Source of the DNA: Pseudophaeomoniella oleicola
Taxonomy: Eukaryota; Ascomycota; Eurotiomycetes; Phaeomoniellales; Phaeomoniellaceae
Length of the DNA: 64,000 bases
Direction of reading: 5' to 3'
Assembly (NCBI GenBank): GCA_003868215.1
Contig: QWDQ01000024.1
Span: 186,001-250,000 of the forward strand
A program made the translations under genes and the position numbers. Within the stretch, counting starts at the first letter, position 1; each line of letters starts with the position of its first letter. Under the pieces are notes generated by a model. That model did not search any database. It saw only the letters and a list, made by a program, of their open reading frames with translations, and was not told the origin of the DNA. Below, one piece after another: positions 44,434-55,817 of the stretch.

Positions 44434-45275
44434 GGCGGAGAGGTAGTTTCCGCAAAGAGTATGCCAGCAGCAGGATGCAAATGGTCTCGTTGCAGGTTTT
44501 GAGAGACCAATTGGGTGTTGATGAAAGGTATGAGCTGATAGTCGCTGAAGGAGAAAAAGTCGGAATTTTGCGGCGACCGGAGGTTCGAACAACCAAGCTC
44601 TCATCTGACTCGTTGATTGGCCAATTCGCTTTTCTCCCTTCTCACCTTGAAAAGTCTCGCGTCTAAGTATGACGATTCACTTGTCTGCCATTCTTTCTTT
44701 TGTATCACTCATAGATCAAAGCCTCATTATTACAATTATGAAACTCCTTTCATGTCAAAAGAACCGTGATCTCTTTGTCCACCTAACGATGGCCTGTTGC
44801 AATCTGAAGAGGGTAACATCTTGTATTGCTCAGCAAAAGTCTTCATAATGGAACTGCTTCTTGTCAGAGTATAACATCTGAAATGCTACAACAGCATCAC
44901 GAAGACCATCCTTTCAGAGCGTAAGGACTACTGCAATACTCACTGTCTACTGCGAGCCCATTGAGTACACATCATGACCGCTGTCAGACCTTGAGCAGGC
45001 TCACCATGTCTCATGACAACAATGGTGTCTTCTCTACCATACATATCCGTTCTATACTGTCTGATTGTTGCATTCGCGAATGATGATTTTCTCCTTGTTT
45101 CAGTCCTTTCATTTTCTTTTGCCATCTTCATTCAGCGCGATCCTTATGTCTGTTTCATTCACTGCCGGTTTTGCGAATGTGCAATATAAAGGCTTGCACT
45201 TTTCCATATCTGCTCTGAATCAACTTTGCCTATCAACAAAACATATTATACTCCCCTATACTTGCATCAGACAAC
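44434..45275. other. Stretch between ATP20 and the PAS-like gene
   Basis: 0.84 kb holding the ATP20 promoter, the promoter of the PAS-like gene and one weak minus-strand candidate (44,736-45,131). Nothing else is recognised. Confidence 0.4.
44736..45131 (-). CDS. Weak candidate: 109-residue protein, two exons
   Basis: Exon 45,131-44,944 joined to 44,877-44,736 stays open for 109 codons. The 66-nt intron has a consensus GTGAGT donor and ends CATTTCAG. The product begins MKMAKENERTETRRKSSFA and is basic and soluble, with no recognised domain, signal or helix. The frame continuing through exon 2 for 46 codons is mild support; no homologue is recalled. It would be divergent from the PAS-like gene, 144 bases away. 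Confidence 0.28.
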
Positions 45276-46982
45276 ATGGAAACGTCTGGAAGACAAGGCC
45301 ATGAAGGCCAACTGAAGAGTCTGAGAGACGTAATACGTCGACTTGTCAAGAAGAACGACCACACCATTACCAGGAAGCCATCAATCTTTATTCGAGATAT
45401 TGAGGTGGTTCAGGACCAGAAAGCTCCATCTGCGACCGAGCCCTCACACTTGAAATGCAGAATGCTGGCGACGAATTCATATTCGACTTTGCCTTTACCA
45501 CCCTTTTTCCAAACTACAACGGTGCCCGGGTGGCCTTGTCATCTGAGCGCACTCTCAATGAGTCAGCGTGATATCAGCAATCCCCCATCTCTAACTGCTA
45601 TTGATATGACTGCAAATGATCCGTCTTTCCAACCTGGTGCTGAACATCAACTTCGTGTTCATGGTGGAAGAAACTCGGTCACAAGCTTGAGAGCGGAAAT
45701 GAGTTCTTCCTCTAGATCAACACTGAGAGCTAGTCATTCTACATTGCGGTTACCGTCTCTTCGAGAAGAGGATTCTTTGCTATCATTGGTGAGTACACCA
45801 CGCCTCTCGACATTTCGAACGGTCAGAAAAACGAAGAAGTCAAGCAACCTTCGCAGTCATCTGGATCTGCCCAACGTCGCAAAAGAGACTTCTAGCAGTC
45901 AGCCCGAAATGATGCCGGCAACAGCTGTGAGAGGAACGAATTCAAGGAGCGGTGCGACCCGAGCTACGGCCAGTGGAACTAAGGCTATCAAGCACTTCCG
46001 GTCTTTTTGCGTAGTGGATACATTTGTTGCTGGTTGTCCAGTCACCGCCACTTCAGACGATCTTCGATTTCAACTAAGAATAGAGGAGCGCTTTCGTCTC
46101 AATGTTGAAGCAACAACAACTCCGTGGATTGACATGGTGACTAGCACTGCCTTCAATGGTGACGAGGTGACCCAGCTCGTCATGTTCAGCCCTCTCGTAT
46201 CTGTAGGATCGTCCGCACCTCGCTTCTTCCTGGCATCATTGATCGACGTCAGCGAGTTCATCCAGGATGCCATCAATGATGCGGATTACGATCCTCAAGT
46301 TGACCTTGCACAGCCGGAGAGAACCTGGTCGAGAAAGAGCTATGAACTCCGCCCAGGTGAGCTACTGGGAGGGTGTTGTCTACCAGATGACCTGGACGAC
46401 ACAGAAACCATTAGCTCGGTCGCAGCGCTTTCGAGTAACGATGAGGAGATTCAACCCTCGTCAGAGGACATATGGACAACTTTGGCACGAGAAGGGTACT
46501 GCACGCCTGATCACCAGCAATTATCCACCGTGTCACAAGAAGCACCAAGTTATTCTGTGGCGCATTCGAATAGGACATCTCTCGGCGCTCCTTCGCTAAC
46601 GTATTCAATGTCAACAGTGGAAAGCACTGCCAGCAAACTAGACAATGTCCTCGCCGAGTTTATGTCGAGCCTGCAACGGCTCTACTCTGAATTTTTCATT
46701 CTTGCGAGATCAGCGCTGGACGACCAGTATTACGAGGTACATAAGGTATCCCCTTCAGTGTATGCAAGCGGTGAATACATTGCTGGACATCTGACTCATA
46801 CACCGAGGGATAAGATTGAGCAATTCAGCAGGAAATTGGCTAAAGGAAGGAGGTTCTGGATGATAGTCAACTGGGGTGAACGAGGCGTGGCGAGACAGTG
46901 CTATTGTATTCCTCTCTATGGAGAGCAAACAGTGACCTGGCTTTGTATCCTAGTTGACATCGGCATGGGACTGGTATGGTAG
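45276..46982 (+). CDS. PAS-like protein without LOV cysteine
   Basis: 568 residues, one exon. Residues 1-235 are Ser/Thr-rich and probably disordered. From about 237 (KHFRSFCVVDTFVAGCP) to 330 (RFFLASLIDVSEFIQDA) the pattern follows fungal PAS/LOV proteins, which read like VVVD..LPDCPI and RYFLGAQVDVS in those places. The loop that should carry the flavin-binding NCRFLQ cysteine is absent, so it cannot act as a standard LOV photosensor. A second conserved part (about 455-565), with LYSEFFILAR and CILVD at the end, resembles the C-terminal region of the same fungal group. The role is unknown; signalling is a guess from the fold. Assignment rests on remembered pattern similarity. Confidence 0.7.
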   Translation: METSGRQGHEGQLKSLRDVIRRLVKKNDHTITRKPSIFIRDIEVVQDQKAPSATEPSHLKCRMLATNSYSTLPLPPFFQTTTVPGWPCHLSALSMSQRDISNPPSLTAIDMTANDPSFQPGAEHQLRVHGGRNSVTSLRAEMSSSSRSTLRASHSTLRLPSLREEDSLLSLVSTPRLSTFRTVRKTKKSSNLRSHLDLPNVAKETSSSQPEMMPATAVRGTNSRSGATRATASGTKAIKHFRSFCVVDTFVAGCPVTATSDDLRFQLRIEERFRLNVEATTTPWIDMVTSTAFNGDEVTQLVMFSPLVSVGSSAPRFFLASLIDVSEFIQDAINDADYDPQVDLAQPERTWSRKSYELRPGELLGGCCLPDDLDDTETISSVAALSSNDEEIQPSSEDIWTTLAREGYCTPDHQQLSTVSQEAPSYSVAHSNRTSLGAPSLTYSMSTVESTASKLDNVLAEFMSSLQRLYSEFFILARSALDDQYYEVHKVSPSVYASGEYIAGHLTHTPRDKIEQFSRKLAKGRRFWMIVNWGERGVARQCYCIPLYGEQTVTWLCILVDIGMGLVW

Positions 46983-47910
46983 GTTGCGTAGTATGACGAG
47001 GTAAGACAAATTGGTATTGTTCTTCAGAAATGATGGATAGGTACCTATATAGAGACAGATGAGTACGTCTACATAACACAATGATTCGAGAGCATTAGTT
47101 AATATCGGCCACTACACATGCCCACGGAGGTAATCAACTCACGTGTCCAAAGATACAAGAATGGGTTCCGACATTCGATCCTGTCCGATGTAAACTGGTC
47201 TCCGTTGTCACTTTGAACATTGATTCGGTGAGATAATAGGTTGGAAGCGATAAGAAGTACAGTCAGCGTGTATGCAAGCCACAATGCTGAATCAGCGGGT
47301 TCCCCGACTCCGTCTCCCCGGTTCATTGGATGTGCGGAGAGTAAGTTGGTACCTAAACACCGCAAAAGGTAACCTTCGGTACCGAAATGGCGAGCCTAAA
47401 GTCGACTAATGTTTAAGCTTTTTAGTTAAGAACTCAGCGCGTCATTTAAATTATGGGTACTTACATAGGTAAGGTACGGTAGGTTGGTAGGCGCTCGGTG
47501 TGGGTGATCTACCTGCTAGACCGCCGAAGTTTGGGGACCATCTGCCGACTCTACCTTTCTTAGGTAATTCATACGTTGAGCAATGTGCACTCACTACAAT
47601 TACCAATTGACAATTGCGTGCCGAGTGCCGGCTCGATTCATATGATCTCATCTATTCTTTCACAGCTTTGATATGATGGCTTCATGCTGAACATTGCTCG
47701 CGCAGTATCGTTGTTTCTGAAACCTGTCTTGGTGGTGCGCCTCGCGAAGCAACCCACTCCTCAAATCCGAACCTGTGAAATCCTCATACATGACCCCCGC
47801 GACGGCAGCTGGAAGTCGATAACCATACATACACGGTCCTTGAGACAAATACAGAACTTTAGAGGCTTCAGTCTGATCGTTGCTGAGGTTACGCACAAAG
47901 GACATAGAAA
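46983..47910. other. 0.9-kb intergenic stretch upstream of the MFS gene
   Basis: No supported gene. 47,455-47,565 is rich in TAGGTA/GGTAGG words like those at 15.5-15.9 kb. The probable MFS promoter lies in the last few hundred bases. Confidence 0.4.
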
Positions 47911-49964
47911 ATGGACGACGTCGACCGAGATCTGGAGAAGGCCGAGTATGAAGCTACGCGGACATATTCCCAGGAGCAGAGAGAGAGAAGGGCCAGCGTC
48001 CGACAGGAAAGCTCACAGCGGAGAGACTCTAGAGGCTCAATGGCCTCTTCGACCACGGGTTCTAGCACTTCTACGGCCTCCAGTATGGACTATCGCACAA
48101 GAGCGCGAAGAGCGCCTACAGTGACGAGCCTGGCGCGCACTACCACGCGTCCACTCGAAATCGAACGGACAGAGACACATCGTCTTCAACAGAGTGAGAC
48201 AGTAGGAGCTAGTATGAAGTCTGAATCGAGAGCCTCGAGGAGGCCTTTACCTCAAATGGGTGGTGGGAAGCCATATCCACCACCGCTGCCAGAGATGGAA
48301 CAGTATGTCGTTGAATTTGACGGAGTAGATGATCCCTTACATCCTCAAAATTGGCCTTTTAGCAAGAAGTAAGAACTAGATTCATGTGTTCTGGCAAGAT
48401 GACTAACAATCAATACCAGGCTTCTGTTGGGCGCGATATTGGCATTCACCTGCATTTGCTCGACCTTCAGCTCCTCCATATTCTCTACCTCGACAGCACA
48501 TGTTGGAGAGTCATTTGGTGTTTCGACAGAAGTTGCAACATTGAGTAGCTCGCTTTTCATACTTGGCTACGCCTTTGGACCTAGTATGTGGGCACCGTTT
48601 TCCGAATTGAAGGGTAGAAAACTACCAATTCTGGTGGCCATGTTCGGGTTCAGTGTTTTCCAGATTGCAGTCGCCGTCGCTAAGGATCTTCAAACAGTGA
48701 TGATCGGTCGATTTTTTGGTGGGTTTTTTGGTTCCTGCCCACTATCTGTGGTCGCCGCTGTCTTTGCCGATATGTTCGACAATAAGCAGCGTGGTACGGC
48801 CATTGTTGTTTTCTCAACGATGGTGTTCCTTGGCCCGATGTTTGGGCCATTCGTTGGGGGCTTCATCAACCTGTCATATCTTGGATGGCGATGGACGTCT
48901 TACCTTACGGGCATCATGGGTTTCGCATCCTTCACACTGAACCTTCTGTTCCTGCAGGAAACCTACGCCCCAGTAGTCCTTGTATCGAAAGCGGCGGAGC
49001 TACGCAGAAGGACCAAGAATTGGGGTATTCACGCGAAGCAGGATGAGGTCGAAGTGGACTTTCGAGAACTGGTGACAAAGAACTTTTCGAGACCCCTTCG
49101 GTTACTGACCACAGAGCCGGTTGTCTTTCTCGTGTCCTTCTACATGTCTTTCATTTACGGTAGGCGAGCACGAACCCTCATGATGCAGCATAATGTTAAC
49201 GATGATAGGGCTGCTGTATCTCTTCTTGACTGCTTACCCTCTGGTCTTTGAGGGTGTTTACCACATGAATGCTGGCGTTGCCGGCTTGGCCTTCTTTGGC
49301 ATGGTAGCAGGGGTGTTCACTGTATCCGCGTGGATCATATTTTCTGCTTCTTCCTACAACAAGAAGCTGGAGCAGAACGGTGGGATACCTGTACCCGAGT
49401 GGCGGCTCCCACCAGTCATTGTTGGCGGAGTTCTCTTCGCAATAGGCTTATTCTGGTTTGGATGGAGCTCCAGGGCCAGCGTCCACTGGATTGTGCCCAT
49501 ACTGAGCGGCCTATTCACTGGATTTGGCTTATTGGCTATCTTCATTTGCCTGTTCAATTATCTTATTGATTCGTATCTAATGTTGTGAGTACATCCTCCG
49601 TCTGAGGACCTTAACGGATCTAACGTCTGTGAACAGCGCCGCTTCCGCCATAGCAGCAAATACTCTTCTTCGATCTTGTTTTGCCGCCGGGTTTCCTTTG
49701 TTTGCTCGATATATGTTCAATGGAATGGGCATCGACTGGGCGGCGACTATGCTGGGTTGTATAGCCGCTATTTTGGTGCCGATTCCCGTTTGGTTCTATT
49801 TCTTCGGTCATAAATTGAGAGCGAAGAGTAAATTTGCACCGACCACGACGATCAAGCGTGAACCGGAAGAGGAAGCAAGCACAGATCAAGGTGGTGGTAC
49901 ATCCAACCCAGTTGGACAGGAGGATACCGGGCTGACGAGAGGAACTGTTGAGAAGGCAGAGTAA
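47911..49964 (+). CDS. MFS drug/polyamine transporter (DHA1 type)
   Basis: Twelve-helix proton antiporter of the major facilitator superfamily in the DHA1 group that holds fungal polyamine and drug exporters; plasma membrane or vacuole. Exons 47,911-48,368, 48,420-49,159, 49,209-49,584 and 49,637-49,964 give 633 residues; three introns of 49-52 nt with clean signals. The first 150 residues are a Ser/Arg-rich cytosolic tail ending in the group-typical [13 protein letters not shown]. Motif A lies between helices 2 and 3 as SELKGRKLP; helix 4 begins [10 protein letters not shown]; helix 5 holds the [12 protein letters not shown] antiporter motif and is followed by [12 protein letters not shown]. 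The C-terminus is a charged tail. Substrate cannot be told. Not part of a visible biosynthetic cluster. Confidence 0.92.
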
Positions 49965-50374
49965 CGTTCAAGACATCCTCTTTCAGTGTGGTCTGCTAGT
50001 TAGACATGATCCTATCTTACTGGCACATTTCGTTGGTAGTATACTTCTATATCGTAGCCTTCTATAACGTAACCTGATGTATCTACCTACGTCTCTAAAT
50101 GCGTGATGATGACTTAGTCTACTACCGCTCCCTAGATATTATTTGCCGGGTCGGTGGAGATGGAGTGTTCGCCGCGTCACTTTTCCATTGGCGCTCAGAC
50201 AAGTAGAACAGTTAAAGAAGTATGATCTGCTGCTGTCGCCATGCTTTGTAACGCTCTTCTAAAGCTGAGGCAGCATTATAGGTGCTCACTTCGGCTGTTT
50301 GCACTTAAATAGTAGGTGCGACTCCTGCATACGTTGTGGACACATCATAGAACGAATTCCTACCATCAGTATCG
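49965..50374. other. Short intergenic stretch
   Basis: About 0.4 kb between two plus-strand genes with no feature recognised. Confidence 0.4.
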
Positions 50375-52459
50375 ATGGCATCTCCCTCCAACGGCGCACA
50401 GGCGCCAGACAGCACACGAGCAGAGGATCTGCCCGCCATACATGCATTGTTCCTGATACAATTCGACTTGCGAAAAGGGTAGGGAGTTCTCTGGCCGACT
50501 CGTTCCCAATGGTTCTCGTGAACTGACTGACGGAAATCCTTGACTGTAGTTATACGATTACCTGGAAGCAAGCAGTCCCTGGTGGTTCGCATTCACGCCA
50601 TAGCCCGAGCATTTGGTCTTGTCAAAGCTGACCTGTTCTCTGTATCTTGCAGTTGACCTTGATGGAGCTGTCGAATTCAAATCCTTGCCCTCGGGCCTGC
50701 ACAACGTGCGCGAAGATCTTGTGTGAGTGATCGTCGTCACGAAAAGGATATAGAAATTGATGGATACAATAGATACTTCCTACACAACACCTATGCAGGG
50801 CTGAGCGCATTCATAAATATACCCGCGGATGAGGCATCAAGGAATGCTTTAATGCTTGCCGTCGGTGTACTTCTACCCATCGGTGAAGGTCGCATGGGCA
50901 AGAGCTGGACATACGCTAAGAGTCTCCGTGGTCTATCGCGGTGGGTGTAGAGTTCAAGTCTGTCTTGACCTCTCACTAATGCGTTACCAGAGAAGTTGCC
51001 AATGATCCTAATGATCTTATAAAACTCGAAAGCTTCTGGAACCAGCATCGAGCTGCGACACCAACCCAAGAGGAAATCCAGGCTCAAGGGGGGACGACGG
51101 CCACGGTATCTCCCAAAGAGCGTCCATTTCAAGGCTATAAACGGAACCGGGGTATGAGCAATGCCGCTGCAACGTTGGGAAACAGACAATCCCTTTCCGA
51201 ATATCACCCTGCCAGATCTTTGTTGGATTTCATACGCGTATTCGGCCCCCTCGTTTTCCCATTATATCGTGCTGCTCTCTTGAGAAAACGCATATTGTAT
51301 GTGGGTGGAGCACCAGTACATAAGGCTTGTGACTATGGTAGGAATTTCACAGGGTTCCCATCTCAGCCACTAACTTTCAGTAGTATATGCTCTTTCTATC
51401 CTCACCTCAGTACCTCAGAACGCTCTCGAGCTTCTACCTTCGGACCTGAATCCGAGTCTTAGGCTAAAGCCGCTGTTCAACGTAGGTATCCACGATACTC
51501 CGTCACTCTCTGTACCATCAGGGGACGATGGAAAATCTTCGTTCCCAGCCAGCTGGGTTGCATGTACTACGGACGATGTGCTTTCTACTAAACCACAACT
51601 GTTTGATGTGCTCGTACGACTTCCTCCATCGTATGCGAAAGATGCACCAGTAAGGATTTATCCAAAACTGCAATTGTCCAATCCAATGCTGGCACAATCA
51701 CGGCAAGCTTTACCAGAGCTCAAAGCAAGTCAACGTGATGGAAGGCGGTTTCAGAACTTGGATTACAACCTCCGAAGACCACCGTTCTCTACACCGTCTA
51801 CTTCTTCGGCGCAAGATAGAACAGACGCGGAGTCAGATTCCAGCTCGTCAATTTCATCTACGTATTCAGCCTCGCCTGTGGTTGAACCCATATCGTGGCC
51901 TCTTGCAGCTTATACATCTTTCATGTGGTGGGCATCGGCAGGCGAGAAACGCCAACGCGCGGAAGAACAGGAACAGGAGTTGCAACAGGATGAGGATATG
52001 CTTCTGCAGGATTTTCCGCATTCAGCTTCGGAAGAGAGCGACCACCCACAACCATCTTTGGAATTGGCTATCATTGCGTACTTTCAACGTCTTACAGGCA
52101 TCATAATGGAAACATTGAGTCGGGCTGTTGACAGAGAGCATGCTCGGCAGCAGGGTCAGAGTAATCCTTCCGAGAGAAGATCTTCGCATAGTAGTGCTAG
52201 CTCATATGTCGCACACTTGGAAGATTCAGATACGTCGGATCAACACCCGCTGCTTGAGCAGGAAGACGATGCTGATACAGGAAGGCACGAGGATGCCGAA
52301 GCCGTTCAAATCTTTGCTGAAGACCTCAAGCAGATGGGGCTTGATCCCTGGTCCGCTACAGATCGGTCATTTGTGTCTGACATGCTCGAGTTATGGTGGG
52401 GCAGGAAAGCTAACGTGAATGGCGGCAGGGTTGACTGTTGTGGCATTCATCTCCTGTGA
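50375..52459 (+). CDS. DENN-type protein, LCHN/Anr2-like
   Basis: Resembles the DENND11 (LCHN)/yeast Anr2 group of DENN-related proteins, thought to act with small GTPases in membrane traffic. Six exons, 50,375-50,478, 50,550-50,584, 50,653-50,722, 50,773-50,940, 50,991-51,337 and 51,381-52,459, give 600 residues. The core runs from LFLIQFDLRKGYTITW through the FKSLPSGLHNV motif and HNTYAGLSAF to PLVFPLYRAALLRKRILYVG. Exon 2 is only 35 nt. Its donor is unusual: cutting before GTTCGC restores the family-typical PGVDLDG, whereas a cut two bases earlier fails the frame and one three bases earlier (GTGGTT) drops the Gly. After residue 330 come a Ser/acid-rich linker and a conserved C-terminal part ending GGRVDCCGI. 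Splice sites 1 and 2 are the least certain. Confidence 0.85.
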
Positions 52460-52707
52460 AATACTTGCCTGAGTCTGAACCCAAGAGAAAGAATGAGGTT
52501 ATTGGGTGTCAGTAGTTGTCCAATGATGTTCAGCATGTGTATCTCATGTGCAACCGAATGTCTCTGGGGTCGGAGTTATCCGAGCTTACTATCACTTATC
52601 TCTTGAATAGCCCGACATCATGGACGAGGCGAACATTCCTTCCTCCATTCGACACACTCTCGCGAGGCAGATTTGAGAGACTGTGCACTTCGATACCATT
52701 GTTCAGG

Positions 52708-53685
52708 ATGTCGTTCCCCATCATTGACATCTCGCAGATTGACGAGCCGCAATCACAACAGAAGATAGCGCAAGAAATAACTAAAGCTTGCAGGGAATGG
52801 GGTTTCTTGTTGGTGAAGGGCCACGGGATCCCATCAAGCCATATAGATGAGATGTTCCAACTTAGCAGCGATTTCTTTCATCTTCCCGAGCAGCAGAAGG
52901 AACCTTGGCCCCTCAACAAGAAGTCTGTGGGTTACATCGGTGCATTGAAAGATCGGGCAAAGGATGATAAAATGTCAATGTGGTTAACCGGAGTCCCTGG
53001 TGCCCTCGCATCAGATCTGTCATCCTTACCACCTTACTGGCACCAACCTACGGAAAAGGTCGAGAGGTTCAAGCATCAATGTCACGGTATCGTGGTCAAA
53101 ATGCTCATATGTTTTGCTCTGGCTATGGGACTATCGGACAAGAACTATTTTGCCGATGCTCATAAAGAAGATGCTGGCAACGGCAATGGATTTCGCTTGA
53201 TCATGTACCCTGCAAGAGACAGTGAACCCGATGGTACTCGCATGAGTCCACATACTGACTCTGGTTCCGTCACTCTGCTTTTCCAGGACGCTGCAGGCCT
53301 TGAAGTTGAGTCACCAACAGGAGACTGGGTCAAGGCACCCTGCTTGAAAGATCATATCTTGATAAACCTCGGAGATGCCCTTTGTTTTTGGTCTGGAGGC
53401 CAGCTGAAGGCCACCATGCACCGCGTCACTAAGGAAGGTGTCCCTTATAACCGAGAGCGCCAGACCATGGCTTACTTCGGCTCTGCATCCCCTGATACAG
53501 TCCTTGAACCCATCGACAAAGAAGGTATCAAAATGGGCGCGTACAACATGAATGGGATAACCATCTATCCGGGAATTACTGTGGGTGAATATGGGCGTCT
53601 GATCATGGAGAAGATCTACGGCTCAGCGGCAGATCAGAAAGCCGAATCAGCTGCCATGCCGAAAACAATAGCGACTGCATCTTGA
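52708..53685 (+). CDS. 2-oxoglutarate/Fe(II) dioxygenase, isopenicillin N synthase-like
   Basis: 325 residues, one exon, start at MSFPIIDISQID, the usual opening of this family; the 64 codons in frame upstream are not family-like. The N-terminal DIOX_N part (about 5-110) contains CREWGFLLVKGHGIP. In the jelly-roll domain the iron ligands are the His and Asp of SPHTDSG and the His of ATMHRV; the 2-oxoglutarate-binding Arg follows in RERQTMAYFGS. FRLIMYPA and the DALCFWSGG strand are also typical. Substrates in fungi range from small metabolites to thymine and cannot be told here. The start lies 248 bases after the DENN-type gene. Confidence 0.93.
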   Translation: MSFPIIDISQIDEPQSQQKIAQEITKACREWGFLLVKGHGIPSSHIDEMFQLSSDFFHLPEQQKEPWPLNKKSVGYIGALKDRAKDDKMSMWLTGVPGALASDLSSLPPYWHQPTEKVERFKHQCHGIVVKMLICFALAMGLSDKNYFADAHKEDAGNGNGFRLIMYPARDSEPDGTRMSPHTDSGSVTLLFQDAAGLEVESPTGDWVKAPCLKDHILINLGDALCFWSGGQLKATMHRVTKEGVPYNRERQTMAYFGSASPDTVLEPIDKEGIKMGAYNMNGITIYPGITVGEYGRLIMEKIYGSAADQKAESAAMPKTIATAS

Positions 53686-53972
53686 TATGCATGTACATAA
53701 CCCTTTGATTGAATACTCTCTATAGTCTGTGCCAACTAAAGCATTGTTACTGTACGGACGCTCTTTTGTATATTGGTTTCTCTTCAGACTGTGAGTGGTT
53801 ACAATGTGGCAATAGCACGGTGGACAGCGATGAAAGATAATTGCGGCCACGCACCATGACCCCTGGACGCTGCACAGGATTGTCCACACCAAAAATTATA
53901 ATCAATAGTGTAGAGCTCCAGACCATGTAGACTTTCGGTGTTGCAATCACACAATCTAATTCAGCGCAGAAT

Positions 53973-54780
53973 ATGGCTTCATCAGCCGTGAACGCTTTGC
54001 ACCCTTACTTCCCTGTCGAGGCTACCATTGTCGACTACGTACCCAATTTGTACAGCGTACCGACTTTGCTATGTATTTTCGCAGCAGGAACAGGCATCAT
54101 ATTGGGTTCAACGTACCTGGGACTGTCCCAGTTCGCTCCTTGGGTCAAGACTGGGGACAGACTTATCGTCCTATGGTTCATTCTCTCAGGATGCATACAT
54201 TGCTTTTTCGAAGGGTTCTTCGTTCTGAATCATACCCGCATGGGTTCTGCGACCAACGTTTTCGCACAGCTGTGGAAGGAGTATGCTTTGAGTGATTCCC
54301 GGTATCTCTTCAGCGATCCGTTTGTCCTCTGCATGGAGACAATCACCGCCGTTTTCTGGGGACCATTGAGTTTTACAGTCGTCTACATGATCACTGTGCA
54401 ACACCCTCTTCGTCATCCATTTCAAGCTCTTGTTTCGACTGGACAGTTATATGGCGACATCCTGTACTACGCAACCAGCTTGTTCGATCTTTATTATCGA
54501 CGGGTATCGTATTGCCGGCCTGAAGCATACTACTTCTGGACTTACTTTGTGCTCATGAATTTCTTCTGGATAGTCATTCCAGGCTGTAAGAGTCATATAA
54601 AATTATATGCAGACGTCTGTTCACTAACGACGTCTCTTAGATCTCCTATACCAAAGCTCAACTGCTACGGCGCGTGCATTCAAGGGATTAGACAGAGTAA
54701 CCGAGAAAGTACAGGCTAACGGGGGTACGACCACAAATGGAAAGCTGAGAGCAAATGGCAAGGCGAAGAAGCGCCGATGA
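53973..54780 (+). CDS. EBP-type sterol delta8-delta7 isomerase homologue
   Basis: Integral ER-membrane protein of the emopamil-binding protein family, whose animal and plant members shift the sterol C8 double bond. Exons 53,973-54,585 and 54,641-54,780 give 250 residues; the intron is 55 nt and splits the Tyr codon of PGYLLYQ. Conserved signature residues are visible: the His and Glu of CIHCFFEGFFV, then KEYALSDSRY, the CMETITAVFWGPLS helix, QHPLRHPFQ, GQLYGDILYY and FVLMNFFWIVIPG. About five helices are predicted. It ends KAKKRR, a likely ER-retention or topology signal. Ascomycetes normally use unrelated Erg2 for this step, so it may be redundant or work on another substrate. Confidence 0.92.
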
Positions 54781-55817
54781 ACGAACGAGCCTGATCAAAT
54801 ACCCGGTGCGTATGATGCATCCTACGCTTGCTTGTCCTTGGAACGATGCCATTTCTGCGGCAGATGTGCATTATACATAAGATATTGGCCATGACCAGAT
54901 GGACGCATATGTAGGGTGTTTAAATTGACAGCTTTCGTCACGAATAAGGTAGACAGACGATGATCTTTCTGCTAAGCTACCAAGGAAGTTAGATACATAG
55001 AGTACAGAATAGATAGAGTACATGATCTCTGTAATCATAGGAATCAGTTCATTGACTGGTACCTCACCGATCAACCTCGATGCCTTACTAAAAGCGAGAC
55101 ATGCATGCACAATCGCTACAGGAATTGGAATTGGTGTCAGTATAACTTATGACTTACCTGAAATTGTTTCCGTCGGTTGAGTCGTGATTGGAGACAGTTC
55201 AGCTGACTTCTCTTGTTCAACAATACCACTTTGCCTGCTCTGGCTAGTGAATACAATATTGGGAGTGTAGCGGATTAAGAAACCTGATATTATCTTAGGT
55301 AAACAATGAAGGCGGCCGTTATCAGCAGAATCGAAGTCGGGAAGATCCATTGCCAAGGTTCATTGTTGTGGTTGTCCCGTGCAACCAACTTGTGGCTGGG
55401 CTCCATCAACTTATTGTCCGATGAGTGGTCAGTTCCACGCCTGAGGTCCCGGTTTAGGTCCACGGTATGCGTAAGAGCTCTCCCGCAGGTGCGCAGACAT
55501 GAGATCCTGATACCTTGCACATCTTGCAGATCTTGCGATTGTCTGCTTTTTGCAACTTCACAGCGTCCGCACGCGTGCATTGCAAGAGGGGAGAGCTCAG
55601 TATATACAAAACATGGAAAAGGCCCATTAGCGACCGTGACCAGACAATAACACGAGTAAGTGCTATACCATAACATTTGTTGCTCTGGTCTGCGCGGTTA
55701 GAACTCTACCTCGTCTAGATAGACCTGACGTTGTCGCGATTGCGGACGTCACAAGTCGTCTGCACCTCCTACTTACGCGTATGTCGCTGATCCATTGCAT
55801 CTTCAGCATCCAATGCC
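54781..55817. other. Stretch before the DH/PH-like gene
   Basis: About 1 kb with weak minus-strand frames only (see 55,147-55,676). The last part should be the promoter and leader of the large gene. Confidence 0.4.
55147..55676 (-). CDS. Unresolved candidate: small membrane protein
   Basis: Two overlapping minus-strand frames (55,290-55,676 and 55,147-55,356) suggest a possible gene. The first ends in EPWQWIFPTSILLITAAFIVY, which splits into a polar lead and a membrane helix (IFPTSILLITAAFIVYL). I could not find an intron of plausible length that joins the frames. No family is recognised; it may be chance. Confidence 0.15.

Noticed and set aside
47684-48124. 146-codon frame overlapping the MFS start
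   Set aside because: It overlaps exon 1 of the transporter in another frame and matches nothing known.
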